Notes: a model not told the origin generated them from the letters alone. A stretch of DNA of 64,000 nt from a bacterium EF100-94H03 bin56 (GCA_002238685.1 MPMV01000003.1:1-64000); one strand, 5' to 3'. Positions 9,555 to 19,178 are shown, numbered from the stretch's first letter. Made by a program: numbers and translations.

Positions 9555-10709
9555 TTAAGAATCGGTGCTGTTGCAAATGGCAGTGATTGCATCGCCGACC
9601 CTCTCTGCGGCCACCTCGACTTCGCGGTCGGCGACGTGGGCATAGCGCAGAGTCATTGAAACCTGCCGATGACCAAGGAGCCTCGCGACAGTCGGAAGCG
9701 GAACGCCGTTCAGCACGGCCTGCGAGGCGAAGTTGTGACGCAAATCATGAAGACGTACATCCTCGATACCGGCCCGTCTGCGGAGGGTGAACCAGAGTTT
9801 CATGGACCTTGATACTGGCAAGGTCGGATCGGAGGGCGAGGGAAAGACATGTTCGCTGCCGGTTCGGCGCTGGCGTTCGATGATCCGTCGGGCCTCGCTG
9901 TTCAGGTAGACTTTCCGTGCTCCTGTCTTGGCGTCCCCTAGATCGAGAGTGTCGGTGCCGATCTCACACCATTTAAGCCTCCGTATCTCGCCCAAACGGC
10001 ATCCCGTCCAGAAGAGCAGGCGGATGATGTCTGCCTGCGCTGCTCGCTCCGGGCGTTCGGCTACCAGACGGTCCAATTCGGCAGGCAGGCGAATGGCCTC
10101 GTCCCGGGACAGGAAACGGTTGAACCTGCGTTGCGGGTTTCGGCGTATTCCGCTTGCCGGATTGGTCTCGAGATGGCCGTGAACCTTCGCTCGATTGAGA
10201 ATCTGGCGCAACGTGTCGAGGGCTGCGTTGGCGCCACCCGGTGCCACCCCGCTATAGCGGTCAAACCATGCAGTGACTTCCTTTCGCCCGATCCGGTCAA
10301 GTCGCATGTTACCGAATGTCGGTAACAGTTGATTTGTGAGTGCGCTATCGATGGGCCGCCGGCTAGATGGTTTGAAGCGATCGAAACACTCAGGTCGCCA
10401 GACGTTGGCGACAAAGTCGCAGAAGAGCGGTACGGGAGCCAAGGTCTTGTCCGCAATGAGGTCCATGTCGCCGGATTGAATGCCGAGACATCGGGATCGG
10501 GCCTTTTCGACCGTCATGTGTGTCACGGGACCGAGGGTCCGGCGCTTCGAAGCGCCATTGCGGTTGTCCATAACAACAAACGACCGGTGACCGGAAGGCC
10601 GGACCCTGACACCAAGGCCCGTGATTCGCGTGTCCCAGACCGTGTATTCGCTCGATGCCGCATTGAGCCGGACAACGGCACGATCACTCAGACGCATCTT
10701 TCGTGTCAT
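9555..10709 (-). CDS. Tyrosine recombinase/integrase, second of a tandem pair
   Basis: The 384-residue protein is a phage-type integrase with a full catalytic set. It has the first Arg in WTGCRLGE, a Lys in DAKTG, HDLRH, LLGH, and the nucleophile Tyr in TLRYAH near the C-terminus. The N-terminal arm-binding region (GLGVRVRPSG) resembles that of P4-type integrases. Its ATG overlaps the stop of the upstream integrase by four bases (ATGA), so both are made from one message. It points away from the core chromosome into the island. With its partner it probably drives excision and integration of the defence cargo. Confidence 0.88.
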   Translation of the reverse strand: MTRKMRLSDRAVVRLNAASSEYTVWDTRITGLGVRVRPSGHRSFVVMDNRNGASKRRTLGPVTHMTVEKARSRCLGIQSGDMDLIADKTLAPVPLFCDFVANVWRPECFDRFKPSSRRPIDSALTNQLLPTFGNMRLDRIGRKEVTAWFDRYSGVAPGGANAALDTLRQILNRAKVHGHLETNPASGIRRNPQRRFNRFLSRDEAIRLPAELDRLVAERPERAAQADIIRLLFWTGCRLGEIRRLKWCEIGTDTLDLGDAKTGARKVYLNSEARRIIERQRRTGSEHVFPSPSDPTLPVSRSMKLWFTLRRRAGIEDVRLHDLRHNFASQAVLNGVPLPTVARLLGHRQVSMTLRYAHVADREVEVAAERVGDAITAICNSTDS

Positions 10710-11842
10710 GGATCAGCCCTCCCGCCCAAGACCGAAACCAGCGCCTCCGCTGCCTCGCGGACCGAAGCATCGGCAAGATGTGTGTACTTCAGCGTGGTAG
10801 CTGGATTGGTGTGGCCAAGGAGTCTGCCGATGGTGAGAATCGTCTCGCCATGAGCGAGCGCCACCGAGGCGTAGGTATGTCTCAGGTCGTGACAGCGAAC
10901 ATCCGAGAGACCCGCTTCTGCGCGTATGACGCGCCAGAAATAGTTGAATGTGTCCGTCGACAAGCAGCATTTCCCTCGAGGGGACGGGAACATCCAGCGA
11001 TCCGTTCGGGGCAACCCGTCAAGTATCCGGCGGGCGGGCGATGACAGCCACACCGTCCGCGGCCCCGTCTTGCTGTCGCGCAAGTAGAGCTTGCCCTCGC
11101 GGTAGTCCGACCACTGGAGGTTGAGGATCTCCGATTTGCGACACCCCGTCAGGAGAAGCAGACGCACGATCGCGGTCAACAGAGGCTGCTGCGCAACCTT
11201 CTTGTCTAGAACACAACTCAACCGCCGGATCTCTTCGTCGTTGAGGAACCTCTCGCGATTGCGCCGGCGATAGCGCTTGATGCCCGTGCAGGGATTGGAT
11301 CCCTCGGGGCGGTAGCCATAGACCTCGGCCTGACGAAGGATTACGGAAAGAACCGGTGCCGAGCGATCCGCAGCAACTGGTGTTGCGTGGAGCGAGGCAA
11401 ACCATCGCTGCACGTCACGGCGCGTGATGTCTCCAATGGCACGACCCTTGAACCATGGCAGGATCTGCTTCCGGTAGTAGCCGAGATTGACTTCCAGTGT
11501 CCGTGGCTTCCAGTGCCGCTTGTAGCGCCGGAAGACCTCTTCCGCGACTTCCTCAATAAGGATGGATGCGGGGGCGGCAGGGCAAGCCTCGTCAGACCGG
11601 GACCGTGATGCCAGAAGCGATGCCGCCTGTTCCCGGGCGCACTCCAGGGTCATGGCGCGAGTATCACCTATCGATTGCCAGACCCTCTTGCCGTCCACCT
11701 GACTGTGTAGGAAGAAAGACTTGCGGCCAGACTGCAGAACACGGACGCCGAAGCCCCGGACAACGGAATCTCGAACGTCCAGGGCCTTCTTTCGTGGCTT
11801 GAGTGAATCGACCCGGCGTTGCGTAAGGCGTGTCTTGGGCAC
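10706..11842 (-). CDS. Tyrosine recombinase/integrase, first of a tandem pair
   Basis: This 378-residue integrase is similar in layout to its neighbour but clearly different in sequence. It has the catalytic residues in LTGCRKSE, DSKTG, HDLRHTYAS, LLGH and TLKYTH, and an N-terminal arm-binding segment GFGVRVLQSG. It is the gene nearest the core chromosome (148 bases from the mmcB stop) and is read towards the island. Both partners appear intact, so the pair may act as a heteromeric or sequential recombinase. No excisionase gene was recognised. Confidence 0.88.
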   Translation of the reverse strand: MPKTRLTQRRVDSLKPRKKALDVRDSVVRGFGVRVLQSGRKSFFLHSQVDGKRVWQSIGDTRAMTLECAREQAASLLASRSRSDEACPAAPASILIEEVAEEVFRRYKRHWKPRTLEVNLGYYRKQILPWFKGRAIGDITRRDVQRWFASLHATPVAADRSAPVLSVILRQAEVYGYRPEGSNPCTGIKRYRRRNRERFLNDEEIRRLSCVLDKKVAQQPLLTAIVRLLLLTGCRKSEILNLQWSDYREGKLYLRDSKTGPRTVWLSSPARRILDGLPRTDRWMFPSPRGKCCLSTDTFNYFWRVIRAEAGLSDVRCHDLRHTYASVALAHGETILTIGRLLGHTNPATTLKYTHLADASVREAAEALVSVLGGRADP

Positions 11843-11990
11843 GGCATTCTCCCCGATTCCTGTTGCACCGGGGGAAGTGGAAACGACGTGAATCCGCTTC
11901 CCCGGCGAAAGTCCTTGAGAGAGAACGCGTATTAATTCAGTATGTTAGTGGTACGTTCAGCACCGAAGGTGCGCGGATGGTGTGATGCCT

Positions 11991-12422
11991 TTACACCCCG
12001 GGATCGGTCAGCTGGCGCAGCCGTCGTGCCGCCTGGATGGCGAAGGCGAGGGTCTGGGCCTTGCGGCGCGCCGCATTGACCGGTGATTCGGACGCCGGAC
12101 GCCAGATCGCCGCACCGTAGCGGTCGGCGATGATGAGACCGTGCTCCTCCGGCAGGATATGGGCCGGAAAGTCCTCCGGCACGCCGAAGTAGTAGAAATC
12201 GCAGAAATCGAGGTAATCGGGCCACTTGGCATCGGACTGGAAGTCCGCAACGGAGGTCTTGACCTCGACGATGGTGAAACGCCCCTTGCCATCGAGCGCC
12301 AGGACATCGGCTCTCCTGCCGTTCCTGACGGTGAATTCCGTCACGCTCGCCTGATTCATGGTAGCGAACATGCGGCCTATGCCACGGGCAAGGTCCAGGG
12401 CGCGTTGCCGGTTGCCGGTCAC
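11991..12422 (-). CDS. mmcB: MmcB-family DNA repair protein
   Basis: MmcB is an alphaproteobacterial protein with a PD-(D/E)XK-like fold, induced by DNA damage in Caulobacter and linked to mitomycin resistance. The 143-residue protein shows the conserved core RRADVLALDG followed by IVEVKTSVADFQSD (about residues 50-65), WPDYLDFCDFYYF, and a C-terminal helical tail. It starts with GTG overlapping the TGA of cobT, so the two are coupled. It is the first core gene to the right of the defence island. Confidence 0.85.
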   Translation of the reverse strand: MTGNRQRALDLARGIGRMFATMNQASVTEFTVRNGRRADVLALDGKGRFTIVEVKTSVADFQSDAKWPDYLDFCDFYYFGVPEDFPAHILPEEHGLIIADRYGAAIWRPASESPVNAARRKAQTLAFAIQAARRLRQLTDPGV

Positions 12423-13435
12423 GGATCTTCCCGTCTGCCGCTCACACCCGCCTCGTCGAAGGTGGCCATGCCGTCATGGAGCGTGACGGCCGCCCTAAGA
12501 ATGAGGGCTGCGCAGGCAGCACCGGATCCCTCGCCGAGTCGCATGCCGATATCGAGCAGCGGCCTCTTTCCCAAGTGATCGAGAAACCGCCTGGCTGCGG
12601 GTTCGGCACTGACATGCCCGGCCATGCAGTGATCGAGGGCGCGAGCGTCGAGACAGTGGAGCACACTGGCCGCCGCACAGTTGACGAAGCCGTCGAGAAT
12701 TACGGGTGTCCTGTTCAGCCGGCACGCGAGAATGGCGCCCGCCATCGCGGCTATCTCGCGCCCGCCCAGTGAAGCGAGTGTCTCGAGGGGGTCTCCCGAC
12801 TGTCGGCGATGACGTTCCAGCGCCCGGTCGATCACGGCGGCCTTGTGCTCCACACCCTCCCGGTCGAGACCGGTTCCAGGGCCCGCCCAGTCGGCGCCGT
12901 CACCACCGAAAAGGGCGGCGCCGAGGGCAGCCGCCACGGTCGTGTTGCCGATCCCCATGTCACCGATCACCGCGATATCCGCCCTTTGCACCGTCTCGAA
13001 ACCCTTCCTGAAGGCTTCGCAGGTCTCAGCTGCAGACATCGCCGGTTCCCGCGAAATGTCTCCGGTGGGCCGCTCGAGTGACAGAGGCACCACCTCGAGG
13101 CGGGCGTCGAGCAGCCTGGCCAGCTGGTTGATGCCGGCACCCCCCGCGGTGAAATTCGCGACCATCTGCTCCGTGACATCAGCGGGAAAGGCCGACACAC
13201 CCTCGGCCGTCACCCCGTGATTGCCGGCAAACACCATGCAGGACACATCGCTGGCCAGCGGCGGATGACGCCCCTGCCAGGACGCCATCCAGACCGCCAT
13301 CTCCTCCAGCCTGCCGAGTGACCCGGGCGGCTTTGTCAGTCTGTCGTTCCGCGCAGCCGTCCCGGCGGCGGCGCCCGCGTCGGGGGACGGGAGATCCCGC
13401 ATCAGGTTCCTGATGTCGGCAAGGGCGGAGATCAT
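12419..13435 (-). CDS. cobT: Nicotinate-nucleotide-dimethylbenzimidazole phosphoribosyltransferase
   Basis: CobT transfers phosphoribose from nicotinate mononucleotide to dimethylbenzimidazole, giving alpha-ribazole phosphate for the lower ligand of cobalamin. The 338-residue protein has normal length, with the N-terminal KPPGSLGRLE motif, FAGNHGV (about 70-76), GDMGIGNTT (about 157-165) and a C-terminal GEGSGAA loop that carries the catalytic glutamate. It is divergent from cobS, whose product uses the dephosphorylated compound. Confidence 0.95.
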   Translation of the reverse strand: MISALADIRNLMRDLPSPDAGAAAGTAARNDRLTKPPGSLGRLEEMAVWMASWQGRHPPLASDVSCMVFAGNHGVTAEGVSAFPADVTEQMVANFTAGGAGINQLARLLDARLEVVPLSLERPTGDISREPAMSAAETCEAFRKGFETVQRADIAVIGDMGIGNTTVAAALGAALFGGDGADWAGPGTGLDREGVEHKAAVIDRALERHRRQSGDPLETLASLGGREIAAMAGAILACRLNRTPVILDGFVNCAAASVLHCLDARALDHCMAGHVSAEPAARRFLDHLGKRPLLDIGMRLGEGSGAACAALILRAAVTLHDGMATFDEAGVSGRREDP

Positions 13436-13513
13436 GGCGGATCCGGAGACCGTCGGCAGTTCACGTCCTTCTTACCCTTGACCTCACCTGCCAACAATCG
13501 GATAAGCACCAGC

Positions 13514-14275
13514 ATGCCGGACCATCAGGAAAGACCCGGGCTTGCCGCCAGTCTGGCGGCGGCCACACAGTTCCTGACCCTGATTCCGCTTGGTAACGGA
13601 CATGATCACCCGCTCGCGCGGTGCGTGGTGATGTTTCCCGTGGTCGGGGCGGCCATCGGGCTTGTCGGCGGGGTTTTCTACATCGTCGCCGGATGGCTCG
13701 GTCTTGGCCCTGTCCTGGCGGCGATCGTCTGCGTTGTCGCCATGCTGGTTCTCACCCGCGGTCTCCACGAAGACGGCCTGGCGGATCTTGCGGACGGTCT
13801 TGGCGCACACGCGGACCGCGCGGGACGGCTCGCCGTCATGCGCGACAGCCGTATCGGCGCATTCGGCGCCATGGCGCTCGTCATCGTCATCGGCGCCCGC
13901 GTTGCAACCGTGGCGGATCTTCCGAACGACATGGCCGTCCTCGCCGCACTGGTCGTTGCCGCCGCCCTTTCCCGGGCCTCCATGGTGGTGGCGATGGCGG
14001 TGATGCCGGCTGCCAGGGAGGACGGAATGGCGGAGGCGGCGGGAGAACCGGCATTCGATCAGGTGCTGATCGCCCTCGGCATCGGCGCCGTCCTGGCTCT
14101 GGCCCTCCTCTTTCCCTGGGCGTGGATCGCGGCGCTGGCCGGCGGCGGCATCGCCGCATGCCTGGTGGGCTGGCTGGCAATGACGGTCCTGGGAGGCAAG
14201 ACAGGAGACGTTCTGGGCGCCATGCAGCAGGTTTCGGAAATCGGCGTCCTGGCCGGCGCCGTGGCCGTGACATGA
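13514..14275 (+). CDS. cobS: Adenosylcobinamide-GDP ribazoletransferase
   Basis: CobS joins alpha-ribazole to adenosylcobinamide-GDP to complete adenosylcobalamin, at the inner membrane. The sequence has the family segment TRGLHEDGLADLADG followed by MRDSRIGAFG, and several hydrophobic helices, consistent with about 253 residues. I chose the ATG at 13514. A TTG at 13478 in the same frame would add 12 residues of low-quality sequence. The stop overlaps the start of the next gene (ATGA). Confidence 0.93.
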   Translation: MPDHQERPGLAASLAAATQFLTLIPLGNGHDHPLARCVVMFPVVGAAIGLVGGVFYIVAGWLGLGPVLAAIVCVVAMLVLTRGLHEDGLADLADGLGAHADRAGRLAVMRDSRIGAFGAMALVIVIGARVATVADLPNDMAVLAALVVAAALSRASMVVAMAVMPAAREDGMAEAAGEPAFDQVLIALGIGAVLALALLFPWAWIAALAGGGIAACLVGWLAMTVLGGKTGDVLGAMQQVSEIGVLAGAVAVT

Positions 14276-14892
14276 CCCCGACACGCTGGTGGTGGGTGCG
14301 TCATGCGCCGGTCACCGAGACCGGCGGGCGAATCTATGGCGCCACCGATCCCAACGCGGATACCGGCGACCTCGAGAGTTTTCTTGCTCTTGCAACCCTG
14401 CTCCCGCAGGAGGCGCGCTGGGTGACGAGCCACCTCCGGCGCACCCGGCAGACGGCCCGGAGCATCGCCGCCGCCGGCAGGAGAACAATCAGCCCCGAAG
14501 TCGAAACCGGTCTTGGCGAGCAGGATTTTGGTGACTGGCACGGGAAGAGTTATGACGAACTTGTCGCATCTGCGCCTGCCCATCGCTTCTGGCTTGCCCC
14601 GGCCACCACGACGCCACCCAATGGCGAGAGCTTTGCCGATCTCTGTGATCGCGTCACCCCGGTGATCCAGCGGCTGACAAGAGAGTGGGTCGGTGAGGAC
14701 ATCATTGCGGTCGCCCACGGCGGCACCATTCGCGCAGCCCTGGGGCTGGCCCTGGGACTCGATCCCGAAACATCACTGAAGTTCGCAACCGAGAATCTCT
14801 CCGTGACCCGCATCGATCACTACACGACAACTCCCGGGCACGAGGCGACCTGGCGCGTCGTCCACATGAATCTCGTGCCCGGACTGGCGTGA
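14272..14892 (+). CDS. cobC: CobC-like histidine phosphatase (alpha-ribazole phosphatase)
   Basis: This is a phosphoglycerate-mutase-fold phosphatase of 206 residues. The catalytic histidine sits in VRHAP (about residues 9-13) with the second histidine in AVAHGGTIRA, and SHLRRTRQTA and GEQDFGDWHGK are conserved. CobC removes phosphate from alpha-ribazole phosphate, the step between CobT and CobS. That function is inferred mainly from its ATGA overlap with cobS and the divergent cobT, since the fold also covers other phosphatases. It converges with the helicase gene eight bases downstream. Confidence 0.85.
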   Translation: MTPTRWWWVRHAPVTETGGRIYGATDPNADTGDLESFLALATLLPQEARWVTSHLRRTRQTARSIAAAGRRTISPEVETGLGEQDFGDWHGKSYDELVASAPAHRFWLAPATTTPPNGESFADLCDRVTPVIQRLTREWVGEDIIAVAHGGTIRAALGLALGLDPETSLKFATENLSVTRIDHYTTTPGHEATWRVVHMNLVPGLA

Positions 14893-14900
14893 CGCGGTCT

Positions 14901-17900
14901 TCAACCGGCGACCACCTTGCCGGCCTGGTAGAGCCAGCCCGGCATCATGCGCTCGAGTTCCCAGACGATCTTCATCGGCCGCGATGACTCGTGGCGCCGG
15001 CAACTGGCGTAACCGAGACAGTGGTAGGGCCGTGTCTCGTTGCGGTCATCACGCTTGCGTTCACGCACGAACAGCAGAACCTTCCCCGCCCCGGTGATGT
15101 ACCGCCTGCCGGTGGCGGAATCGGGAGACGTCGTGTTCTGGGTCTCCCAGTGGAAGAGCTGCGGCGAGATCGGGTAATCGGCATAGCGGACCGAAGGCGC
15201 ATAATCCCTTTCCGATTTCTCCAGGGTGATGAAGAGCAGGTCCGTGCCTGTCGTCTTCTCCCAGAGCACACCTTCGCGCGGCCGCTTGAGAACACCCCTG
15301 GCGTCGGTCAGGCCAAGAGCCGCCGTGATCTCCACAAGCGAGTAGGTGGCGTGACTGGCCAGCGGGTTCGCTTCACCGTCTTCGAGCGGTTGGGCAAGGG
15401 TGCGCGCGCGGTCGCCGAGAATGTCGAGGAGATCGATCAGTTCGTCACGCATGTCGGACCAGGCGCGGATGGTCGAAAGGACCTCATCGGCATCGCCGAG
15501 CGGCCTGTCGCCGGCCAGCAGACCGAAGAACATCCATGCAAGGCGGCGCTGTCGAAGGGGAAGACGTCCCACCTCCACGCCGTTTGTCAGGAGGGAGCGC
15601 CAGGTTTCGAGCCGTTCACGATCATCCACGTGAAGCATGCGGCCCACCGCCTTCAGGATCGGTCCCTCTGCGGGCCTGGATGCGAAACCCGCCCGCTGGC
15701 GAAGGTCGGTGAAACAGTGGCCGGAGGACGGTCTGCGGTAGATATCGTGAAGTTCGGCGCCCGAAGCCCTGACGAAGGCGCCAAGCCGGGTCGCGGGGCC
15801 AAGGGTGCGCAGGTCCTCGACGAGATGATTGCGCGCACTACGCAGGGCATGGTTCAGGTTGTCGAGCACGGTCTGTCTGGTGATGCGGTCCAGCCTGAGC
15901 GCGCACCCGGGCGGCAGATAGGGGAAACTCTCCTCGACGGCCTTCCTGACCTGCTGCCTGGTACCGCCGATGAGGGCCCGGTAGCGCATGTCGAAGCGGT
16001 ACTCGCGGCGGGCCTGGCCGACAAAATCGAGAACGGTCAGAACCTGCTTGCCCTCGGCCCAGCGCAAGCCTCTGCCAAGCTGCTGCAGAAAGACCGTGGC
16101 ACTCTCGGTCGGACGCAGCATGACAATGGTATCCACCTCGGGGAGATCGACGCCCTCGTTGAAGAGATCGACGGTGAAGATGATGTGGAGGTCGCCCGTG
16201 CGCAGGCTCGAGAGCGCCCTGTCACGTTCGGGATAGGGTGTCGCCGCATCGAGGGCCACGGCGCTTAGTCCCGCACGAGAAAACTCATCCGCCATGAAGT
16301 GCGCGTGGCGGACGCCGGCGCAAAACCCCAGGGCGCGCATCCGCTCCGGTGAGGGAACATGGTCGCCAACGGCCTGAATGATCCGGCGTGCTCGCGCGTG
16401 ATCACCGGTAAAGAGCTTGTCGAGATCGCCTGCCACATAGCGTCCCTGCTGGAACCGCACGCCCGAGAGATCCGTACCATCGTTGATCCCGAAATAGTGG
16501 AAGGGACACAGGAGTCCCTGATCGAGGGCGTCCCAGAGCCGTGATTCGGAGGCGATGCGGCCATCGAACCAGTCGAGCACCGACTGGCCGTCGGTTCGCT
16601 CCGGGGTGGCCGTGAGGCCGAGGAGAAACCGTGGCCGCAGACGCTTGAGCAGGCGCTCGTAGCTGCTGGCTGCAGCGTGATGAAACTCATCGATGATGAC
16701 GACATCGAACCCTGACGGATCGATGTCTCCGATACGGTTCTGCAGGGACTGCACGGAGGCAAAGACGTGCCGTCCCTCCTCGGGACGTTCACCGGCAACC
16801 AATCGCTCGCCAAACGCGGGCTCGCGCAGAACAATCTGGAAGACCTGCTGACTCTGGGCAAGAATCTCCTTGCGGTGGGCAATGAACAGAAGGGAATGAA
16901 CCTGGTGATCCCGGCGCAGCCGGCGGAAATCGAAGGCAGCGATCCATGTCTTTCCCGTTCCCGTGGCGGCAACCACGAGGTTGCGGTGGTGACCCCGCGC
17001 CCTTTCGGCTTCAAGGGCCTGGAGGACCGCTTCCTGGTGCGGTTTGGCAACGGCATCGATGTAGAGCGTGACACCCGGCGCACTTCTGCCCTGGTTCTTG
17101 AGTGCACCATCAAGACGCTCGCCGTCGTACTCCGGGTGGTAGGCCTCGAACTCGGGCTCTTCCCAGTACTGCTCGAAGGTCGCCTGGAACTGTCCGATCA
17201 CCTCCGGGTTCCGGGCCGCACTGACCCGCACGTTCCACTCAAGGCCGTCCACCTGGGCCGTGTGCGTGAGGTTCGAGGATCCGATGTATGCGGTGTGATG
17301 ACCGCTCTCCCTGCGGAAGAGCCACGCCTTGGCATGGAGGCGGGTGCGGGCGACATCAAAGGAAACCTTCACCTTGGCCCCGAGACGGTGGAGTGCATCG
17401 AGAGCCCGGCGTTCCGTCGACCCCGTGTAGACCGTGGTGATGACGCGCACCGGAACGCCGGCCGCGATCCTCTCCCCGAGTTCCCGGTGGAACAGCCGCA
17501 ATCCCGAGTAGCGGACAAAGGCGCAGAGGAGGTCGATGCCGTTGGCACTCGGTATCTCGCGGACGATCTCGCTGGAGATCTGCACATCGCGCCGGCCATT
17601 GACGAGAAGACCTGTGTCACGCAGTGATCGTATCGGCCGTTCCGTTTTCGGCGGCCGATCTTCAAGTCCCTGATTCCTGACCACGGCAAGCAGCAACTCT
17701 GCCGTCCCGGCGACGTGTTCGTCGTCCGGCACCCCGTAGTCGCCAAGCATGCCGAGCACGCGGTTTGCCAGTTCGATCTGGCGGTCTGCGGACATCCCGC
17801 CGAAGGCACGGCGCAACAGGTCCGCGACATGGCGGGCCAACAGATCTGCATGCCGGGTCTTGTCAGTCCTGCCGGTCTCGACCGACCAGTTGTCCTCGAG

Positions 17901-17990
17901 CAGGATCTCGATGTCCCGCTTCAGGGACGAGGTCACGAGATCCTCGTAGAGCCCGGGACGCAGGTTTCGCTTCATCACGCTTGTCTTCAC
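14901..17990 (-). CDS. PLD-like / SF2 helicase / DUF3427 protein
   Basis: The 1029-residue protein has three parts. The first is a phospholipase D-like domain with HAK (219-221) and GSSNLT (237-242). The second is a superfamily 2 helicase with ATGTGKT (342-348), DEFHH (434-438), TATP (460-463) and QLGRGLR in motif VI. The third is a C-terminal DUF3427 region. In the PLD motif the position expected for the acidic residue of HxK-x4-D is Arg, so nuclease activity is uncertain. Proteins of this architecture are thought to act on DNA in repair or phage defence, but the function of this one is unknown. It stands alone, divergent from the ABC importer genes and outside the integrase-bounded island. 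Confidence 0.82.
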   Translation of the reverse strand: MKTSVMKRNLRPGLYEDLVTSSLKRDIEILLEDNWSVETGRTDKTRHADLLARHVADLLRRAFGGMSADRQIELANRVLGMLGDYGVPDDEHVAGTAELLLAVVRNQGLEDRPPKTERPIRSLRDTGLLVNGRRDVQISSEIVREIPSANGIDLLCAFVRYSGLRLFHRELGERIAAGVPVRVITTVYTGSTERRALDALHRLGAKVKVSFDVARTRLHAKAWLFRRESGHHTAYIGSSNLTHTAQVDGLEWNVRVSAARNPEVIGQFQATFEQYWEEPEFEAYHPEYDGERLDGALKNQGRSAPGVTLYIDAVAKPHQEAVLQALEAERARGHHRNLVVAATGTGKTWIAAFDFRRLRRDHQVHSLLFIAHRKEILAQSQQVFQIVLREPAFGERLVAGERPEEGRHVFASVQSLQNRIGDIDPSGFDVVIIDEFHHAAASSYERLLKRLRPRFLLGLTATPERTDGQSVLDWFDGRIASESRLWDALDQGLLCPFHYFGINDGTDLSGVRFQQGRYVAGDLDKLFTGDHARARRIIQAVGDHVPSPERMRALGFCAGVRHAHFMADEFSRAGLSAVALDAATPYPERDRALSSLRTGDLHIIFTVDLFNEGVDLPEVDTIVMLRPTESATVFLQQLGRGLRWAEGKQVLTVLDFVGQARREYRFDMRYRALIGGTRQQVRKAVEESFPYLPPGCALRLDRITRQTVLDNLNHALRSARNHLVEDLRTLGPATRLGAFVRASGAELHDIYRRPSSGHCFTDLRQRAGFASRPAEGPILKAVGRMLHVDDRERLETWRSLLTNGVEVGRLPLRQRRLAWMFFGLLAGDRPLGDADEVLSTIRAWSDMRDELIDLLDILGDRARTLAQPLEDGEANPLASHATYSLVEITAALGLTDARGVLKRPREGVLWEKTTGTDLLFITLEKSERDYAPSVRYADYPISPQLFHWETQNTTSPDSATGRRYITGAGKVLLFVRERKRDDRNETRPYHCLGYASCRRHESSRPMKIVWELERMMPGWLYQAGKVVAG

Positions 17991-18125
17991 TACCTTGCGT
18001 CCGGTCTATCACACGCCCTGGAACGCCTGCCAGGTCCCGGTCGAAAGAGCGTTGCGTTGACGACCGGAGAATGCTGTGACAGCGTCCTGCACCAAGAACA
18101 CCATCCGCAGGGAGACAGGAGAACA

Positions 18126-19178
18126 ATGCGCACATCAGGAATGATTGCCTCTGCATTGCTGGCTGCTGCGGTGGCAGCCCAACCGCTCGCCGCCGCCGAA
18201 GTCAGGGTGCTGAACTGGCAGGGGTACGGTACCGACGAAACCTGGGGGGTCGAGGCCTTCGAGGCATCGACGGGCCACACGGTGGTGCACGACTATTTCA
18301 ATTCCGAACAGGAAATGCTGACCAAGCTGCGCACCAGTCCCGGTGCCTACGACGTCGTGCTGATCAATTCCGCCTTCACCATCCAGGCCGCCGAGGAAGG
18401 TCTCATCCAGCCCATCGACAGCGCGGCCATCACCAACTTTGGCGACCTTTCGCCGGGTCTCAGGGATGCCGCGGAGTTCAGGCTCGACGGAGACCTCTAC
18501 GGTGTCGCCTGGACCTGGGGCTTGACCTCGATCGCCTATGACACCGAAGAAGTCGACCCCGGCAACACCATCAACATCCTGTGGGACCCCGCCCACGCCG
18601 GCAACGTGGCCGTGCGGGACGATTCCGTCGAGAACGTCTACCTGGCTGCGCTCGCCACCGGTCAGAACATGAACGCGCCGGATGATCTCGATGCGATCCG
18701 CCAGAAACTGCGCGATCTCAAGCCACAGATCCGTACGTTCTGGTCATCGGAAGACGAGTGGAACAAGGAGTTCGTTGCCGACGCCTTCGATGTCGCCGTC
18801 TACTGGTCGGGTTCGGCATCGCGCAGCGCCAAGGCTTTCGGGCTGCCGGTCGGCTACCTCATTCCCGAGGAAGGCGCAATCGCGTGGCTCGACGGTCTGT
18901 CCCTCGCCGCCGGCTCTGCCAATCCGGAGGGAGCACTCCAGTTCATCGACTACATGGTCAGTCCGGACCATTTCGTGCGCTGGGATACCGAGGTCGGAGC
19001 GCCTGCTTCGGCCAATGGCGTGGCCATGAACCAGCTGCCCGAGGATGCCTTCAACCGGCAGGTGCTCGGTGATCCCGCCGCCACGGCCAATCTCCAGTTC
19101 ATGGCCCCGCTGTCCGACGAGACGCGGGAGACCTTCCTGGAGATCTGGGAGGAAACGAAGGCCTGGTACGCCGAATAG
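18126..19178 (+). CDS. PotD/PotF-like periplasmic solute-binding protein
   Basis: This is an ABC importer binding protein for polyamine-like or related cationic compounds. It has a signal peptide of about 24 residues ending in LAAA before EVRVLNWQGYG, the hallmark beginning of the spermidine/putrescine-binding family. DVVLINSAF and WTWGLTSIAYD also fit. The mature protein is about 326 residues. The ATG at 18126 is preceded by ACAGGAG. The protein is exported to the periplasm and delivers substrate to the two permeases that follow. Substrate cannot be fixed from sequence; polyamine, betaine and similar compounds are possible. Confidence 0.88.
   Translation: MRTSGMIASALLAAAVAAQPLAAAEVRVLNWQGYGTDETWGVEAFEASTGHTVVHDYFNSEQEMLTKLRTSPGAYDVVLINSAFTIQAAEEGLIQPIDSAAITNFGDLSPGLRDAAEFRLDGDLYGVAWTWGLTSIAYDTEEVDPGNTINILWDPAHAGNVAVRDDSVENVYLAALATGQNMNAPDDLDAIRQKLRDLKPQIRTFWSSEDEWNKEFVADAFDVAVYWSGSASRSAKAFGLPVGYLIPEEGAIAWLDGLSLAAGSANPEGALQFIDYMVSPDHFVRWDTEVGAPASANGVAMNQLPEDAFNRQVLGDPAATANLQFMAPLSDETRETFLEIWEETKAWYAE

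Larger units (their letters stand above)
1..11990. mobile_element. Right part of a defence island ending at tandem integrases
   Basis: This stretch carries a type III restriction system, two small unknown genes and a Hachiman-like pair, and ends with two tyrosine recombinases transcribed leftwards. Immediately to the right lie ordinary chromosomal genes (mmcB, cobT). Its genes use more AT-rich codons than the cobalamin genes that follow. Integrase plus defence cargo beside core genes is the usual picture of an integrated genomic island. The left end lies outside the window and I could not identify attachment-site repeats. The right edge is inferred to fall between the first integrase start (11842) and the mmcB stop (11991). 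Confidence 0.6.

Noticed and set aside
11960-11972. Short hairpin GCACC-GAA-GGTGC near the island edge as an attachment site
   Set aside because: Five base pairs with no matching repeat found elsewhere; too little to call an attachment site or terminator.
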